Source of the DNA: Dugong dugon
Taxonomy: Eukaryota > Chordata > Mammalia > Sirenia > Dugongidae
Length of the DNA: 64,000 nucleotides
Reading direction: 5' to 3'
Assembly (NCBI GenBank): GCA_030035585.1
Contig: CM057465.1
Location: forward strand, 4,129,501 to 4,193,500
Shown here piece after piece: positions 20,422-32,721 of this stretch. The notes beneath the pieces were generated by a model. That model ran no database searches, was not told the origin of the DNA, and saw only the letters and a program-made list of their open reading frames with translations. Within the stretch, counting starts at the first letter, position 1, and every line of letters begins with the position of its first letter. The position numbers and the translations under genes are program-made.

Positions 20422-21347
20422 ATGACTCCTGTGGAAGAAAAGGCACTAGAACTACCTGATAGGGAATTCAAATCTCTAATACTCGGAATTCTCCAAGAAC
20501 TGAGGAAAAACGCTGACAAACAAGAGGAAAAAATAGACAAATTCATGGAAAATACAGACCAAAAAATTGGAGGAATTCAGGAAGATGATGCAGGAACAAA
20601 ATGCCAAAATAAATTAACATCTAGAAATTATACAAAGACAACAATTAGAACTCCAAAAGATAACCAAACAAGCTTTCAGAAATTGATGATGTCATAGAAG
20701 AGCTGAGAAGCAGATTTGAAATGGTGGAAGACAGGATCAGTGGAATTGAAGGCAAAAACTTGGATACAACTCTGTCTGAGGAAAACTCAGAAAAAAGAAC
20801 AAAGAAAAATGAAGAGACCCTGAGAGTAATGTGGCACACAATTAAAAGCAAAAATTTACGAGTGATTGGCATTCCAGAACAGGGGGAGAAAACAGAAAAC
20901 ACAGAGAGGATCATTGAGGAAATGCTGACAGAAAACTTCCCCAATATCATGAAAGATGAAACGCTGGCCATCCAAGAAGCTCAATGAATGCCATATAGAA
21001 GAGACCCAAAAAGATAATCACCAAGGCATATCATATTCACACTCGCCAAAACCAAAGACAAACAAAGAATCCTGAGAGCAGCTCGTGAAAAACAAAAAGT
21101 CACATACAGAGGAGAAACAATAAGACTAAGCTCAGATTATTCAGCAGAAACCATGCAGGTCAGAAGGCAATGGAATGACATATATAACATCCTGAAAGAA
21201 AAAAATTGACAGCCAAGAATAATATATCCTGCAAAACCCTCATTCAGATTTGATGCTGAAATTAGGTCATTTCCAGATAAACAGAAATTAAGGGAATATG
21301 TAAAAGTCAAACCAAACTTACAAGAATTATTAAAGGGAGTTCTTTGA
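20422..21347 (+). pseudogene. L1 ORF1 (RNA-binding chaperone), broken
   Basis: About 308 codons from MTPVEEKALELPDREFK to LLKGVL, close to the usual ORF1 length. N-terminal part is rich in charged coiled-coil-like sequence (ELRKNADKQEEKIDKF). The central RRM-type region is recognisable (NLRVIGIPEQGEKTENTER, then ENFPNIMKDETLAIQEAQ), and the C-terminal domain ends with PSFRFDAEIRSFPDKQKL. Frame breaks: a shift near 20580-20700, stops at 20695-20697 and 20985-20987, and TGA near 21206. Known role of the family: trimeric nucleic-acid chaperone that coats L1 RNA in the cytoplasm. Confidence 0.88.
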
Positions 21348-21805
21348 TATGAGGACAACCAGCTTCAGCCGCAGGCAGAACCTAGGACGCAGGATCGTAC
21401 GACCCAGATACCAATCTAGGAAATGAACTCTCGAGGACTATACAAAACCAAAAGAAATACAACAGGGAATCAGAGCAGTTAATCAATAAATGACAACATC
21501 AAAACAATACAAGAGGGAATAAATGGCATAGATATAGAACCTTCTAATGGAGAGGAAAGTAAGACGATACCAAGTAATGGTAGACTGCTTCAAACTTAGA
21601 AAGATAAGGGTAAAATTCATGGTAACCACAAAGAAAGTTAACAAACATACTCATAAAAATAAAGACGAAAAACATAGTCTCGGCAAAAACAAAACCTACA
21701 AAAATGAAAGAAATGAAAAAAAATTTCCACAAACAAAAGTAACTAAGCACAAGAGAGTAAGAAGAACAAAGAAAATGTCAGCACCACAAAAAAAAGCACT
21801 ACAAA

Positions 21806-24800
21806 ATGACAGCAACAAACCCACATCTATCAATAATTACACTGAATGTAAATGGACTCAATGCACCCATAAAGAGACGGAGAGCGACAGAATGGATAAG
21901 AAAACAGGATCCAACAATATGCTGTCTACAAGAGACACACCTTAGAAACAAAGATGTGAATTTATTAAAAGTCAAAGTTGGAAAAAAATATATCAAGCTA
22001 ACAAATACCAAAAAAGAGCAGGAGTGGCAAATCTAATCTCGACTGAAATAGACTTTAAAACAAAATCTACCATAAAAGACAAAGAAGGACACTATATAAT
22101 GATTAAGGGGATGATCCATCATGAAGACATAACCATAATAAACATCTATGCTCCCAATAACAGGGATCCAAAATACATAAAAGAAACTCTAACAACACTG
22201 AAAAGAGAACTTGACACTTGCACAATAATAGTAGGAGACTTCAACACACCACTCTCAGTAAAGGACAGAACAACTAAGAAGAAACTCAGCAAAGATACAG
22301 AAGACCTAAAGGGCTCAATCAGCCAACTTGACCTCATAGACATATATAGAACACTCCATTCAACTGCTGAAAAGTACACATTCTTTTCCAATGCCCATGG
22401 AATGTTCTCCAGAATAGACCACATCTTAGGCCACAGAGCAATCTGCAACAAGATCCAAAACGTTGAGATAATTCAAAGTATCTTCTCTGACCACAATGCC
22501 ATCAAGGTAGAAATTAACAATAGAAAGAGCAAGGAAAAAAAATCAACTACATGGAAACTGAATAATACCCTGCTTACACATGACTGGGTAATAGAAGAAA
22601 TCATAGATGGAATCAAAAAATTCCTAGAATCAAATGAGAATGAAAACACATCATACCAAAACCTTTGGGACACAGCAAAGGCAGTCCTCAGAGGACAATT
22701 TATAGCAATAGATGCACATAACAAAAAAGAAGAAAGGGACAAAATCAAAACATTAACTACAGAACTCAAACAAATAGAAAGAACAGCAAAAAAAAGCCCA
22801 AAACCACTGGAAGAAAGGAAATAGTAAAGATCAGAGCAGAAATAAATGAAATACAGAACAGAAAAACAATAGAAAGAATCAACAAAACCAAAACTTGGGT
22901 CTTTGAAAGAATCAACAAAATCGACAAACCACTGGCCACACTGACAAAAGAAAAACAGGAGAGGACGCAAACAACCCAAATAAGTAACGATATGGGGGAC
23001 ATTACAACAGACCCAACTGAAATAAAAAGGATTATAACGAAATATTATGAAAAACCGTACTCCAACAAATTTGAAAACCTAGAGGAAATGGATAAATTTC
23101 TAGAAACACACAGCCTACCCAAACTACAACAAAGTGATTATGAAAATCTGAACAGACCCATAACAAGGGAAGAGATTGAAAAGGTAATAAAAAAACTCCG
23201 AACCAAAAAAAGCCCTGGCCAGATGGCTTCACTGGAGAATTCTACAAAACATTTACAAAAGAGCTTGTACCAGTACTACTCAAGCTATTTCAGAGCATAG
23301 AAGAGGAAGCAACACTTCCAAATTCATTCTATGAAGCCAGCATAACGCTGATACCACAACCAGCAAAGATGTCACCAAAAAAGAAAATTACAGACCAATC
23401 TCTCTCATGAATATAGATGCAAAAATTCTTTAAAAAATTCTAACCAATAGAATTCAGCATCATATCAAAAAAATAATACACCACCACCAAGTAGGATTCA
23501 TACCAGGTATACAAGAATGGTTCAACATCACAAAAATCAATCAACGTAAACCACCACATACGTAAAAGGAAAGAAAAGAATCACATAATCATCTCAACTG
23601 ATGCAGAAAAGGCATTTGACAAAGTCCAACACCCATTCCTGATAAAAACTCTCAATACAATAGGTATAGAAGGGAAATTTCTCAACACAATAAAGGGCAT
23701 CTATGCAAAACCAACAACCAACATCATTCTTAATGGAGAGAGGCTGAAAACATTCCCCTTGAAAACAAGAACAAGACAAGGATGCCCTTTATCACCACTC
23801 CTATTTAACATTGTGCTGGAATTTCTGGCTAGAGCAATAAGGCAAGAAAAAGAAATAAAGGTCATCCAAATTGGTAATGAAGAAGTTAAACTGTCCTTGT
23901 TTGCAGATGATATGATACTATACATAGAAAACCGTAAAGACTCCATGAGAAATCTACTGGAACTAATAGAAAGATTCAGCAGAGTAGCAGGATACAAGAT
24001 AAACATTCAAAAATCAGTTGGATTCCTATACACCAGTAAAGAGAATGATAAAAAGGAAATCAGGAAAACAATACCATTTATAATAGCCCCTAAAAATATA
24101 AAATACTTACGAATAAATCTGACCAGGGATGTAAAAGACCTATAGAAAGAAAACTACAAACCACTACTGCAAGAAACCCAAAGGGATCTACATAAATGGA
24201 AAAACATACCATGCTAAGGGATAGGCAGACTCAACATTATGAAAATGACAATTCTCCCCAAAGAAATTTACAAATACAATGCAATCCCGATCCAAATACC
24301 GACAACATTCTTCAAAGAGATGGAAAAACTAATCATTAACTTTATATAGAAAGGGAAGAAGCCCTGAATAAGTAAAGCCCTACTGAAGAAGAAGAATAAA
24401 GTAGGAGGACTCACACTACCTGACTTCAGAACCTACTATACAGCTACAGGAGTCAAAACAGCCTGGTACTGGTACAACGACAGATACATTGACCAATGGA
24501 ACAGAATTGAGAACCCAGTTGTAAATCCATCCACCTATGGTCACCTGATCTTTGACAAGGGCCCAAAGTCCATCAAATGGGGAAAAGACAGTCTTTTCAA
24601 CAAATGGTGCTGGCAAAACTGGATATCCATTTACAAAAAAAGGAAACAGGACCCATACCTCACACCGTATACAAAAACTACTTCAAAATGGATCAAAGAC
24701 CTGAATATAAAGCCTAAAACTATAAAGTTCATAAAAGAAAAAATAGGACCAACACTTCAGGCCTTAATACATGGCATTAACAAGATACAAACCATAACCA

Positions 24801-25627
24801 TCAATGCACAAACCCCAACAGATAAGCTAGATAACTGGGATCTTCTAAAACTCAAACACCTATGCTCTTCAAAAGACTTCACCAAACGAGTAAAAAGAGA
24901 ACCTACAGACTGGGGAAAAATTTTTGGACAGTACAAGTCAGACAATGGTCTAATCTCCATAATCTGCAAGAAAATCCAACACCTCTACAACAAAAAAACA
25001 AATAATCCTATTAAAAAATGGGCAAAGGAAATGAACAGACACTTCACCAAAGAAGACATTCAAATGGCCAACAGACACATGAGGAAATGCTCGCAATCAC
25101 TAGCCATTAGAGAAATGCAAATTAAAACTACAATGAGATACCATCTTACCCCGGCATTACTGGCACGAATCAAAAACACTGGAAATAACAAATGTTGGAG
25201 GGGCTGCGGGGAGATGGGAACTCTTATGCTCTGCTGGTAGGAATGCAAAATGATACAACCATTTTGGAAAATGATATGGCGCTTCCTCAGAAAGCTAGAA
25301 ATAGACATACCATTCGATCCAGCAATCCCGCTCCTAGGAGTATATCCTAGAGAGGTAAGAGTCGTCACTCAAATAGACATATGCACACCTATGTTCATGG
25401 CAGCATTGTTCACAATAGCAAAACAGTGGAAACAACCCAGATGCCCATCAACAGATGAAAGGATAAACAAACTATGGTACATACACACAATGGAGTACTA
25501 TGCGACGAGAAAGAACAACAATGAATCTGTGAACCATCTCATAACATGGATGAAACTGGAGGACATTATGCTGAGTGAAATAAGTCAATCACAAAAGGAC
25601 ACATATTGTATGAGACCTCTATCGTAA
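21806..25627 (+). pseudogene. L1 ORF2 (endonuclease-reverse transcriptase), broken
   Basis: Start chosen at MTATNPHLSIITLNVNGLN, the standard opening of the AP-like endonuclease domain; IVGDFNTPLS (near 22230) and FSDHNAIKVEI (near 22480-22510) are further endonuclease motifs. RT domain follows: [11 protein letters not shown] (23608-23640), [20 protein letters not shown] (about 23770-23830), catalytic FADD at 23900-23911. The C-terminal region ends CMRPLS before TAA at 25627. At least three frame changes (near 22030, 22825-22990, 23300-23760) and several stops inactivate it. Length about 1,270 codons, normal for L1. Confidence 0.92.
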
Positions 25628-26432
25628 AAACCCATGTAAAAGTTCACACACAAAATTTAACAATCTTTGTTGGTTACCAGGGATGGGAGGGGTGGGGGGA
25701 AAATATTAAATAGACAATAGATAAGTGGTATCTTGGGTGAAGGGTGAGACAGTACATAATACAGGGTAAACTAGCACAACCTGTACAAGGAAAGGTCATG
25801 GAAGCCCCATAGACACATCCAAACTCCCTGAGGGACTGAATTGTTTGGTGGAGGGCTGTGGGGACCATGGTCTTGGGGAACATCTAGCTCAATTGGCATG
25901 ACACAGCTTATAAAGACAATGCTCTACATTCTACCTTGGTGAGTAGTGTCTGGGGTCTTAAAAGCCTGTAAGTGGCCATCTAAGATATTCCACTGGTCTC
26001 ATCCCTTCGGGAGCAAGGGAAAATGAAGAGAACAGGATACAAGGAAAAGATTAGTCCAAAGGACTAATTGTCCACAGCTACCAAGGCCTCCACCGGACTG
26101 AGTCCAGTATAGCTAGATGGTGCCCGGCTACCACCACTGACTGCTCTGACCAGGATCACAACAGAGGGATCTGGACAGAGCTGGAGAAGGGTGTAGAGCG
26201 TAATTCTAACTCACAAAAACAAGACCAGATTTACTGGCCTAAAGGAGACTGGAGAAACCTCGAGAGTATGGCCCCAGACACCCTTATAGCTCAGTGGTGA
26301 AGCTACTTCTGAGGTTCACTGTTCAGCCTGGGAGTGGACAGCCCTGTAAAACCAAATGAGACTAACGAGGTACAGGAGTCCAGTGACAAGGCCCAGAAGG
26401 CAGAAGGGGACAAGGAAGCTGGTGATAGGGAA

Positions 26433-26821
26433 CCCAAGGTTGAGTAAGGATAGTGTTGATGTGTTGTGAGATTGTTAACCATTGTCATAGGGCAACATTT
26501 GTAGTAACTGTTAAATGAGAAACTATTTTGTTCTGTAAGCTTTCATCTTAAGTGAGAATAACAGCACAATTGGAAGAGCGTAGTCAATGTCACTGAACTG
26601 TGTATGTAGAAATTTTTGAAACAGTGTATCTTTGGCTATGTGTATTTTCACCAAAAAAAAAAAAAAAGGTTGAGAAGTTAGAGGGTTAATATGTTGTGGG
26701 GTTGTTAACCAATGTCATAAAACAACATGTGTACTACTGTTTCATGAGAAACTATTTGTTCTGTAAGGCTTCACCTGAAGTACAATAAAATATAAAAAAA
26801 AAAAGAAAGAAAGAAAAAGAA
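26433..26821 (+). repeat. Duplicated L1 3' end with two poly(A) stretches
   Basis: Unit 1 (about 26433-26667) ends in a 15-A run at 26653-26667. Unit 2 (26668-26821) repeats the start of unit 1: 'gttgttaaccaatgtcataa', 'aacatgtgtactactgttt', 'gagaaactatttgttctgtaa'. It then uses an AATAAA signal at 26784-26789 and a second A-rich tail. The young truncated L1 at 46513-47943 ends at the position equivalent to the end of unit 2, with no unit-1-type extension. Confidence 0.82.
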
Positions 26822-26879
26822 AAGATTTAGGACTAACAAAGGGAGAAATGCAAAGTGCACAAGGAATCTAAACATCATG

Positions 26880-27300
26880 AACGAGGTTAGTTCAGTTTCT
26901 TCTGGGGTCTCCTAGCTGGACTTGTTTTAATTTTCCTTGATATCTCATCTTTTTAAGATGAGGTCAACCCATGTACATTTATTGTAATTACTGTTATATT
27001 TGTAATTATTTCTGCCATTTTTGTTTGTGTTTTATTTTGGCTATAGTGTTTATCATTTTTCCTAATTTCTCTTGATTTAATGAAAGTTTCTTTGTTCTCT
27101 GTTGCTTTAGAAACTATACATTACATCCTTTAAAACATTTGCCATAATCTTAAAATACATACAGTACATGTTTTTCTAATAACGCTTAGAGACACTGAGT
27201 ATTTCTATCTTCCTCCCAATACAACATGGAATTTAGCTCACTTTATGAGTTAACAACCCCTCCCAACCACTGTATTCTTGTTATTGTAGACTAGAGTTTT
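26880..27300 (-). mobile_element. Ancient L1 fragment, antisense 5' region
   Basis: AT-rich text such as 'tgctttagaaactatacatta' and 'gtaattatttctgcc' parallels 62840-63100, part of an antisense old L1. Diverged. Confidence 0.45.
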
Positions 27301-27329
27301 ACTTGCACCTTTATAAGCAAAAATAAATA

Positions 27330-27377
27330 AATAAAATGTGTGTGTGCATGTGTGTGTGTATGCGTGTGCACCCTTGC
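27330..27377. repeat. (TG)n microsatellite
   Basis: TG-rich run with ATG and TATG interruptions just before a SINE. Confidence 0.85.
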
Positions 27378-27592
27378 ATATATGCCCTGGGTGGTGCAAA
27401 CAGTTAAGTGCTCAGCTGCTAACTGGAAGGAGGTTGGAGGTTCAAGTTCACCCAGAGATGCCTCAGAAGAAAGGCCTGGTGATCTACTTCCAAAAAAATC
27501 TGCCACTGAAAACCCAATGGAGCACAGAGCTACTCTGACATACATGAAGTCACCATGAGTCGAAGTCGACTAAACAGCACTGTTAGATAGAT
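27378..27592 (+). mobile_element. AfroSINE-type SINE, variant B
   Basis: 'tgccctgggtggtgcaaac' head, B box 'ggttcaagttcaccc', body 'agaaaggcctggtgatctac', tail 'gaagtcaccatgagtcgaag', then a GATA-like run. Confidence 0.9.
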
Positions 27593-27649
27593 AGACAGTA
27601 CTTTTACAGTCAAGAGTGAAATTTATCAACTTATTTTTACTAATTTATT

Positions 27650-28240
27650 TTGTTTTTATTTTTTTGGTTGTTGGCCCTCACGTGCACAGAATTGGATTAT
27701 TCGTTATTCTTGGTTCATGGCTATGGCAGATCCTATTTCCCAAAGATGGTCCCATCAGTGTACATCATCCTAAGTAGTCTTACAATGTGCTGAGTCCTTT
27801 CCTCCCCAAGGAGGGGCCTGTGTTCACGGCCTTGACCCTGAGCAGACTTTGCGTCCTCATCAACCATGGACTGTGGCAGACGTGTGTGACATCTTCTGAG
27901 ACTAGGTCTTAACAGGCACAGCAGCGTCTCAGATGATTCTCCTTGGGATTGCTGAGTCAACTGGTAAGACTCTGGCCACTGGCAGCTCATCCTGGGGAAA
28001 GCACGTGGAGAGGCCACGTGGACAGAGAGAGTTGTCTGAGGAGGTCCAGCTCTGCCAGACCCAGTGGTCCAAGCCCCCCAGATGCAACCCTGGACACTGA
28101 GGAGCAGGGACAGTCCATCTTCATGTGACCTGTCTGAACTCCTGATCCAGAGCGTTTGTGAGCGTAGTAAATTATTGTTCATGTCACTAAGTTTTGGGGT
28201 GAGTTTTAGGCAGTCATCGTCATTGGAACAATACCTGGAA
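27650..28240 (+). mobile_element. MLT1-like LTR
   Basis: 'gagaggccacgtggacagag' in the middle and 'cactaagttttggggtgag' at the 3' end are standard MLT1 LTR text; a usual A-rich signal region precedes it. The long open frame on the minus strand (27733-28182) is a chance product of this LTR. Confidence 0.75.
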
Positions 28241-28289
28241 CCCTCATCAACGGTCCATTCATGACCCTCTGTTATTCAGGTAGTTAGTT

Positions 28290-28670
28290 ACTTGCTGCTG
28301 CTGCTGTTGTTAGTTGCCACTGAGTCTGCTCTGACGCACGGTGATCTTATGTACAGCAGAGTAAACGTTGCCCAGTCCTGTGCCATCTTCATGATCATTG
28401 CTATATTTGAGAGAAGCAATCCATTTCATCAAGGCCTCCTTTGCCTTTGCCAACCCTCCACTATGCCAACCTTGATGTCCTTTTCTAGCAATTGGTTGTT
28501 CCTAATGATGTGTTCAAAGCAAAAGAGTAGAAGAAGTCTTGCCATCCTCATTTCAAAGAATTTTGGTTGTATTTTTTCTAAGACTGATTTGTTTGTTTTT
28601 TGTCAGTCCATGGTGTATCCAGTATTCTCCGACAACACTACAATGTGAATGCATCTACTTTTAAAGACAT
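28290..28670 (-). mobile_element. RTE 3' fragment, antisense, older subtype
   Basis: 'gctgttgttagttgccac' tail, 'gatcttatgtacagcagag', 'catcttcatgatcattgc' and 'ccaaccttgatgtcctttt'. Variant words are shared with 13383-13587 and 63787-64000, which suggests an older RTE subfamily. Confidence 0.82.
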
Positions 28671-28701
28671 AACATTTACTTGCAAAGATGTAATACTGAC
28701 T

Positions 28702-29281
28702 TCGTTGTTGTTGTTAGGTGCTGTTGAGTCAGTTCCAACTGGTACGTTCCAACAGAACGAAACAGTGCCCAGTCCTGTGCCATCCCCTCATGATGGTTGC
28801 TATGCTTGAGCCCATTATTGCAGTCACTGTGCCAATTCATCTCATTGAGGGGCTTCCTCTTTTTTGCTGACCCTCTACTTTACCAAGCATGATATCCTTC
28901 TCCAGGGACTGATTCCTCCTAATAACATGTCCAAAGTATGTGAGACGAAGTCTCGCCATCCTCACTTCTAAGGAGGATTCTGGCTGTACTTCTTCCAAGA
29001 TAGATTAGTTTGTTCTTTTGGCAGTCCATGCTATGTTCAATATTCTTCATCAATACCATAATTCAAAGGCATCAATTCATATTTAGCCCTCCTTATTCAT
29101 AGCCCAGCTTTCCCATGCATGTAAGGCTATTAAAAACACCATGGCTTGGGTCAGGCGCACTTTAGTCTTCAAGGTGACGTCTTTGCTTTTTAACACTTTA
29201 AAGAGGTGTTTTACAACAGATTTGCCCAATGCAATGTGTTGTTTGATTTCTTGACTGCTGCTTCCATGGGTGTTAATATTC
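28702..29281 (-). mobile_element. RTE insertion with 24-bp target-site duplication
   Basis: A 5'-truncated antisense RTE of 580 bp, from 'gttgttgttgttaggtgctg' to 'ggtgttaatattc'. The flanks 28678-28701 and 29282-29305 match at 20 of 24 positions (core aaagatgtaatac). Younger-subtype sequence than the RTE immediately to its left. Confidence 0.9.
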
Positions 29282-30946
29282 ACTTATAAAGATGTAATAC
29301 GCACTGCATACCAATTTGCAGAACAAAATTTGGACTTTGACAATAACTGACAACTATGTGTGTGGTCCACCCACCACTAACCCATTCTTTGCCTTCCAAC
29401 CTAGAACCATCATCCTGAATCCTATGTTTGTCATTCCCTGGTCTCCTTTTTATGTTATTTTATTGCATCTGTAGGTAATCCTAACAGGTATATACTTTTT
29501 CTTTCAGTCATATTTAAATTTATAAGAAGGGTATTATGCTATATGAATCTTTTGCGGTTTTTTTTATTTATTATTATAGTACCAAGATTCATCCATGCTG
29601 TTTTGTGTTGTAGTTCATTTATTTTGGCTGCAGTATAATATCCCATTGTGAATATATCACAGTTTATTAATCTACTCTTCTATGGTAGGACATTTAGGTT
29701 GCTTCTAGGTTTTTTGTATTATGAACAGTAATGCTATGAATATCTTATGCATATCTCCCACTCAGCAAGATGAATTAACTTTTACATAATACCCAGGAGT
29801 TGAATTTCTGGGTTATAATTCATATGAATGTTCATTCTATGTACATACTTTCTTTATAAGCATATACCTGATAGTAATCTTTGGAACTTTTTATATTGGA
29901 AATATCTCTAAATTTGAAAGTCACCTGTTCACTTTAATGGGTCTTTTGATGGACAAAGTCCTTAATCTTAATCTAGTCAAATCTATCCATCGTTTATTTT
30001 TTAATCAAAGAACTTTAAATTGTGTAAGAAATCATTCTTTATCCCAAGTTCTGAGAGATATCCTTTTATTTAATACTAAGAGTTCTAATGTTTTGTTTTA
30101 AGTCCTTAATCTGTCTTGATTTGATTTGTACATAATGTGTGATACAGAGATACAGTTTTGTCTTTTTCTGTATGGATAACCATGTGTTACAATGCTATTT
30201 ATTTAATAGTTCCTTCTTTCTCCATCGATCTTAAGTGCTATCTTTCTCATACTGCCAAAGTTCCACACACCTATGAGTCTGCTTTTCAGCTCTTTATTCT
30301 AGTCTATTGGTAAATGTATCAAATAACTTTACACATTTCTATTGGTAAATATTTTAATAATCTAATAAGATAAGTCCTCCTAGATCTTCTTCAGAAGTGG
30401 TCTGATTATTCTTGGCCACTTACTTTTCCATATAACATTTATAATCATCTTCAAAATGTCATAAAAATACTTATGAATGATATTATTGAAATTGCATTTA
30501 ATCTATAGGACTTACATCTTTACTATGTTGAGTCTTCCCATCCATGCACATATTATCTTTCAATGTATTTTATCTTCTTTAGTATCTTTTAATTAAGTTG
30601 TATGGGTTTCCCCATACAGGTCTCAAACATACTCTGATAGATTTAGTCATAGAGACTTGATTTTTGGATGATTGCAAATGTCTTCTTCTTTTTAATTATG
30701 GTGTGCATTTTGCATATTAATCTTTTATTAAACCAATGTGACGAACACTCTTATTATTTCTGATAATTAGTGCATGAATTCTTTCGGACTCTTTATCTAA
30801 ATGATTAAATCATCTGCAAATAATGACGGCTCTATTCCCTTTCTCTAGTCCTTTGTCTCATATCTTTTTTCCTGTCTTATTGCATTGGCTAGACAGCTAA
30901 TGCAACGTTGAAGAGAAATGGCCACACTGGATATCTCTCTTACTGC

Positions 30947-31115
30947 TGACTTAGCTCTGGTGGCACAGTGGTTAAGTGCTATGGCTGTTAACCAAAAGGT
31001 CGGCAGTTGGAATCCACCAGCCACTCCTTGGAAACCCTGTGGGGCAGTTCTACTCTGTCCTGTAGGGTCACTATGAGTTGGAATCAACTCGACAGCAATG
31101 GGTTTTTTTTTGGTT
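30947..31115 (+). mobile_element. AfroSINE, type A short form
   Basis: 'tagctctggtggcacagtgg' head, 'ggtcggcagttggaatcc' with B box, 'cactccttggaaaccctgtg', 'agggtcactatgagttggaa', then a T-rich end. Confidence 0.93.
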
Positions 31116-31370
31116 GATGGACTTTAAAGATAAGGTTTCCAACACTTCCCACCTTAGTGTGATGTTTGCCCAGGTTTGTTATGCTCTTCAGTAGGTTAAG
31201 GAAGTTCTCTGTTCCTAACTTTTACTAAGAGTCTTTATAATGAATGTTGTTGAATTTTATCAAATGCATTTTATGTATTTATTGAGACTATGTGTTTTAA
31301 TTAATCTGTTAGTTAATAAATCACATTTACAGATTTCCCCTGTTAAACTTTCTTTGAGTATCTAGAATAA

Positions 31371-32048
31371 GATTAAGAAAACAAAAGTCTTCACAACTGG
31401 ATCAATAAGCAACATCATGATAGATGGAGAAAATATTGAAGTTGTCAAGGATTTCATTTTACTTGGATCCACAATCAATGCCCATGGAAGAAGCAGTCAA
31501 GGAATCAAATGACGTGTTGCATTGGGAAAATCTGCTGCAACAGATCTCTTTAAGGTTTTAAAAAGCAAAGATGTCACTTTATTAAGGACTAAGGTGCGCC
31601 TACCCAAACCATGGTGTTTTCGATTGCCTTATATGCATATGAAAGCTGCACAATGAATAAGGAAAACTGAAAGTGAATGAATGCTTTTGAATTATGATGT
31701 TGGCAAAGAATATTGAATATACCATGGACCGCCAGAAGAACGAACAACCTGTCTTGGAAGAAGGACAGACAGAATTCTCATTAGAAGTGAAGATGGCAAG
31801 TCTCATATACTTTGGACATGTAATCAGGAGGGACCAGTCCCCGGAAGAAGAACATCTTGCTTGATAGAGTAGAGATCAGTGAAAAAGGGGAAGATCCTAA
31901 ACGAGATGGACTGACACAGTGGCTGCAACAACGAACTCAAGCATAACGATTGTGAGGATGGCGCAGGACCGGGCAGTGTTTTGTTCTGTTGTACACAGGT
32001 TTGCTATGAGTCGGAACTGACCTGATGGCACCTAACAACAACAACCAC
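31371..32048 (+). mobile_element. RTE insertion, 5'-truncated, 9-bp target duplication
   Basis: From 'gattaagaaaacaaaagtc' to the (CAA)n end. The duplication ctagaataa is at 31362-31370 and 32049-32057. Covers the region after the RT active site and the whole 3' end. It sits inside an older L1, so it postdates it. Confidence 0.9.
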
Positions 32049-32400
32049 CTAGAATAAACCCAAGTAGGCTGTGTGTATTATCTTTTTTATACGCTAGTAG
32101 ATTTGATTTTCTCATGTGTTTTCTAGGATTTTTGAAATATATTCCTGAGTGAAATTGACCTGTTTTCTTTTCTTGTAATGTCTTTGTCTAATTTTGGTAA
32201 CAGAATTTATTTTTTTAATTGCTTTTGGTTTTGTATGAATATTCTTAAGTGCTTTAATTTCGTTAGTAGTTACAGGATTATTTAAGCTTTTAAATTTTTA
32301 TTGAATCAATTCTGATAAATTATTTTATTCTAAGAATTTGTTTATTTCCTCAGAATTATCAAATCTATTGGCACCTAGGTATTCACATTGTTGTTATAGG

Positions 32401-32721
32401 CAAGATGCCAGCTAAACTGTTAGTTCAAGTCCCAAGAACCGGAGGTCTGACAAATAGGAGCCAGCTGCAGAATCCAGAGAGAGCAAAAGCCCAGGAGCCT
32501 TCCCACAAAGTCTACCTATACTGGATGCAACACATCCCCATGGAAATTCCTTTCAACTGATTGGCTGCTCACAGCAGATCCCATCATGGAGGTGATCACA
32601 TTATATCAGATCTCATCATGGAGGTGATCACATCATATTACCACTGCCAAACTATATCATAACTGCCAAACCACTGAGAAACTCGGCCCAGCCAAGATGA
32701 CACGCAATCTTAAGTGTTACA
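32401..32721 (-). mobile_element. Probable ERVL-type (MLT2-like) LTR, antisense
   Basis: Reverse-complemented, it opens 'tgtaacacttaagattgcg' and 'tgtcatcttggctgggcc', resembling MLT2-type LTR starts, with 'ccaatcagttgaaagg' and 'tcttgggacttgaac' further on. It contains an exact-length 32-bp tandem duplication (32575-32606, 32607-32638). Classification is tentative. Confidence 0.5.

Larger units (their letters stand above)
18441..26821 (+). mobile_element. Full-length L1 LINE, about 8.4 kb, inactivated
   Basis: Complete insertion flanked by an 18-bp target-site duplication (18423-18440 and 26822-26839, two mismatches; shared core aggactaac). Order: 5' UTR 18441-20421 with two tandem monomers and T-rich blocks; ORF1 20422-21347; a long inter-ORF spacer 21348-21805; ORF2 21806-25627; 3' UTR 25628-26821 with a duplicated end and a final A-rich tail. 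Both ORFs have stops and frameshifts. It is much less decayed than the antisense L1s to its right. Confidence 0.93.
29306..32400 (-). mobile_element. Ancient L1, antisense, 3' end through RT
   Basis: Reads 3'-to-5' along the plus strand. 29590-29740 is the ORF2 C-terminal region (ggacatttaggttgcttc), 30060-30400 further coding text, the catalytic FADD box lies reversed near 30805-30820 (aatcatctgcaaa), and 31130-31360 and 32049-32400 cover the rest of RT. Heavily mutated. A SINE (30947-31115) and an RTE (31371-32048) interrupt it. Confidence 0.82.

Noticed and set aside
21547..21945. 132-codon lysine-rich frame as an extra L1 protein
   Set aside because: A-rich spacer gives many AAA codons; it overlaps the ORF2 start in another frame. 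Kept only as a note on the long spacer.
27733..28182. 149-codon minus-strand open frame
   Set aside because: Antisense of an MLT1-like LTR; no family resemblance.
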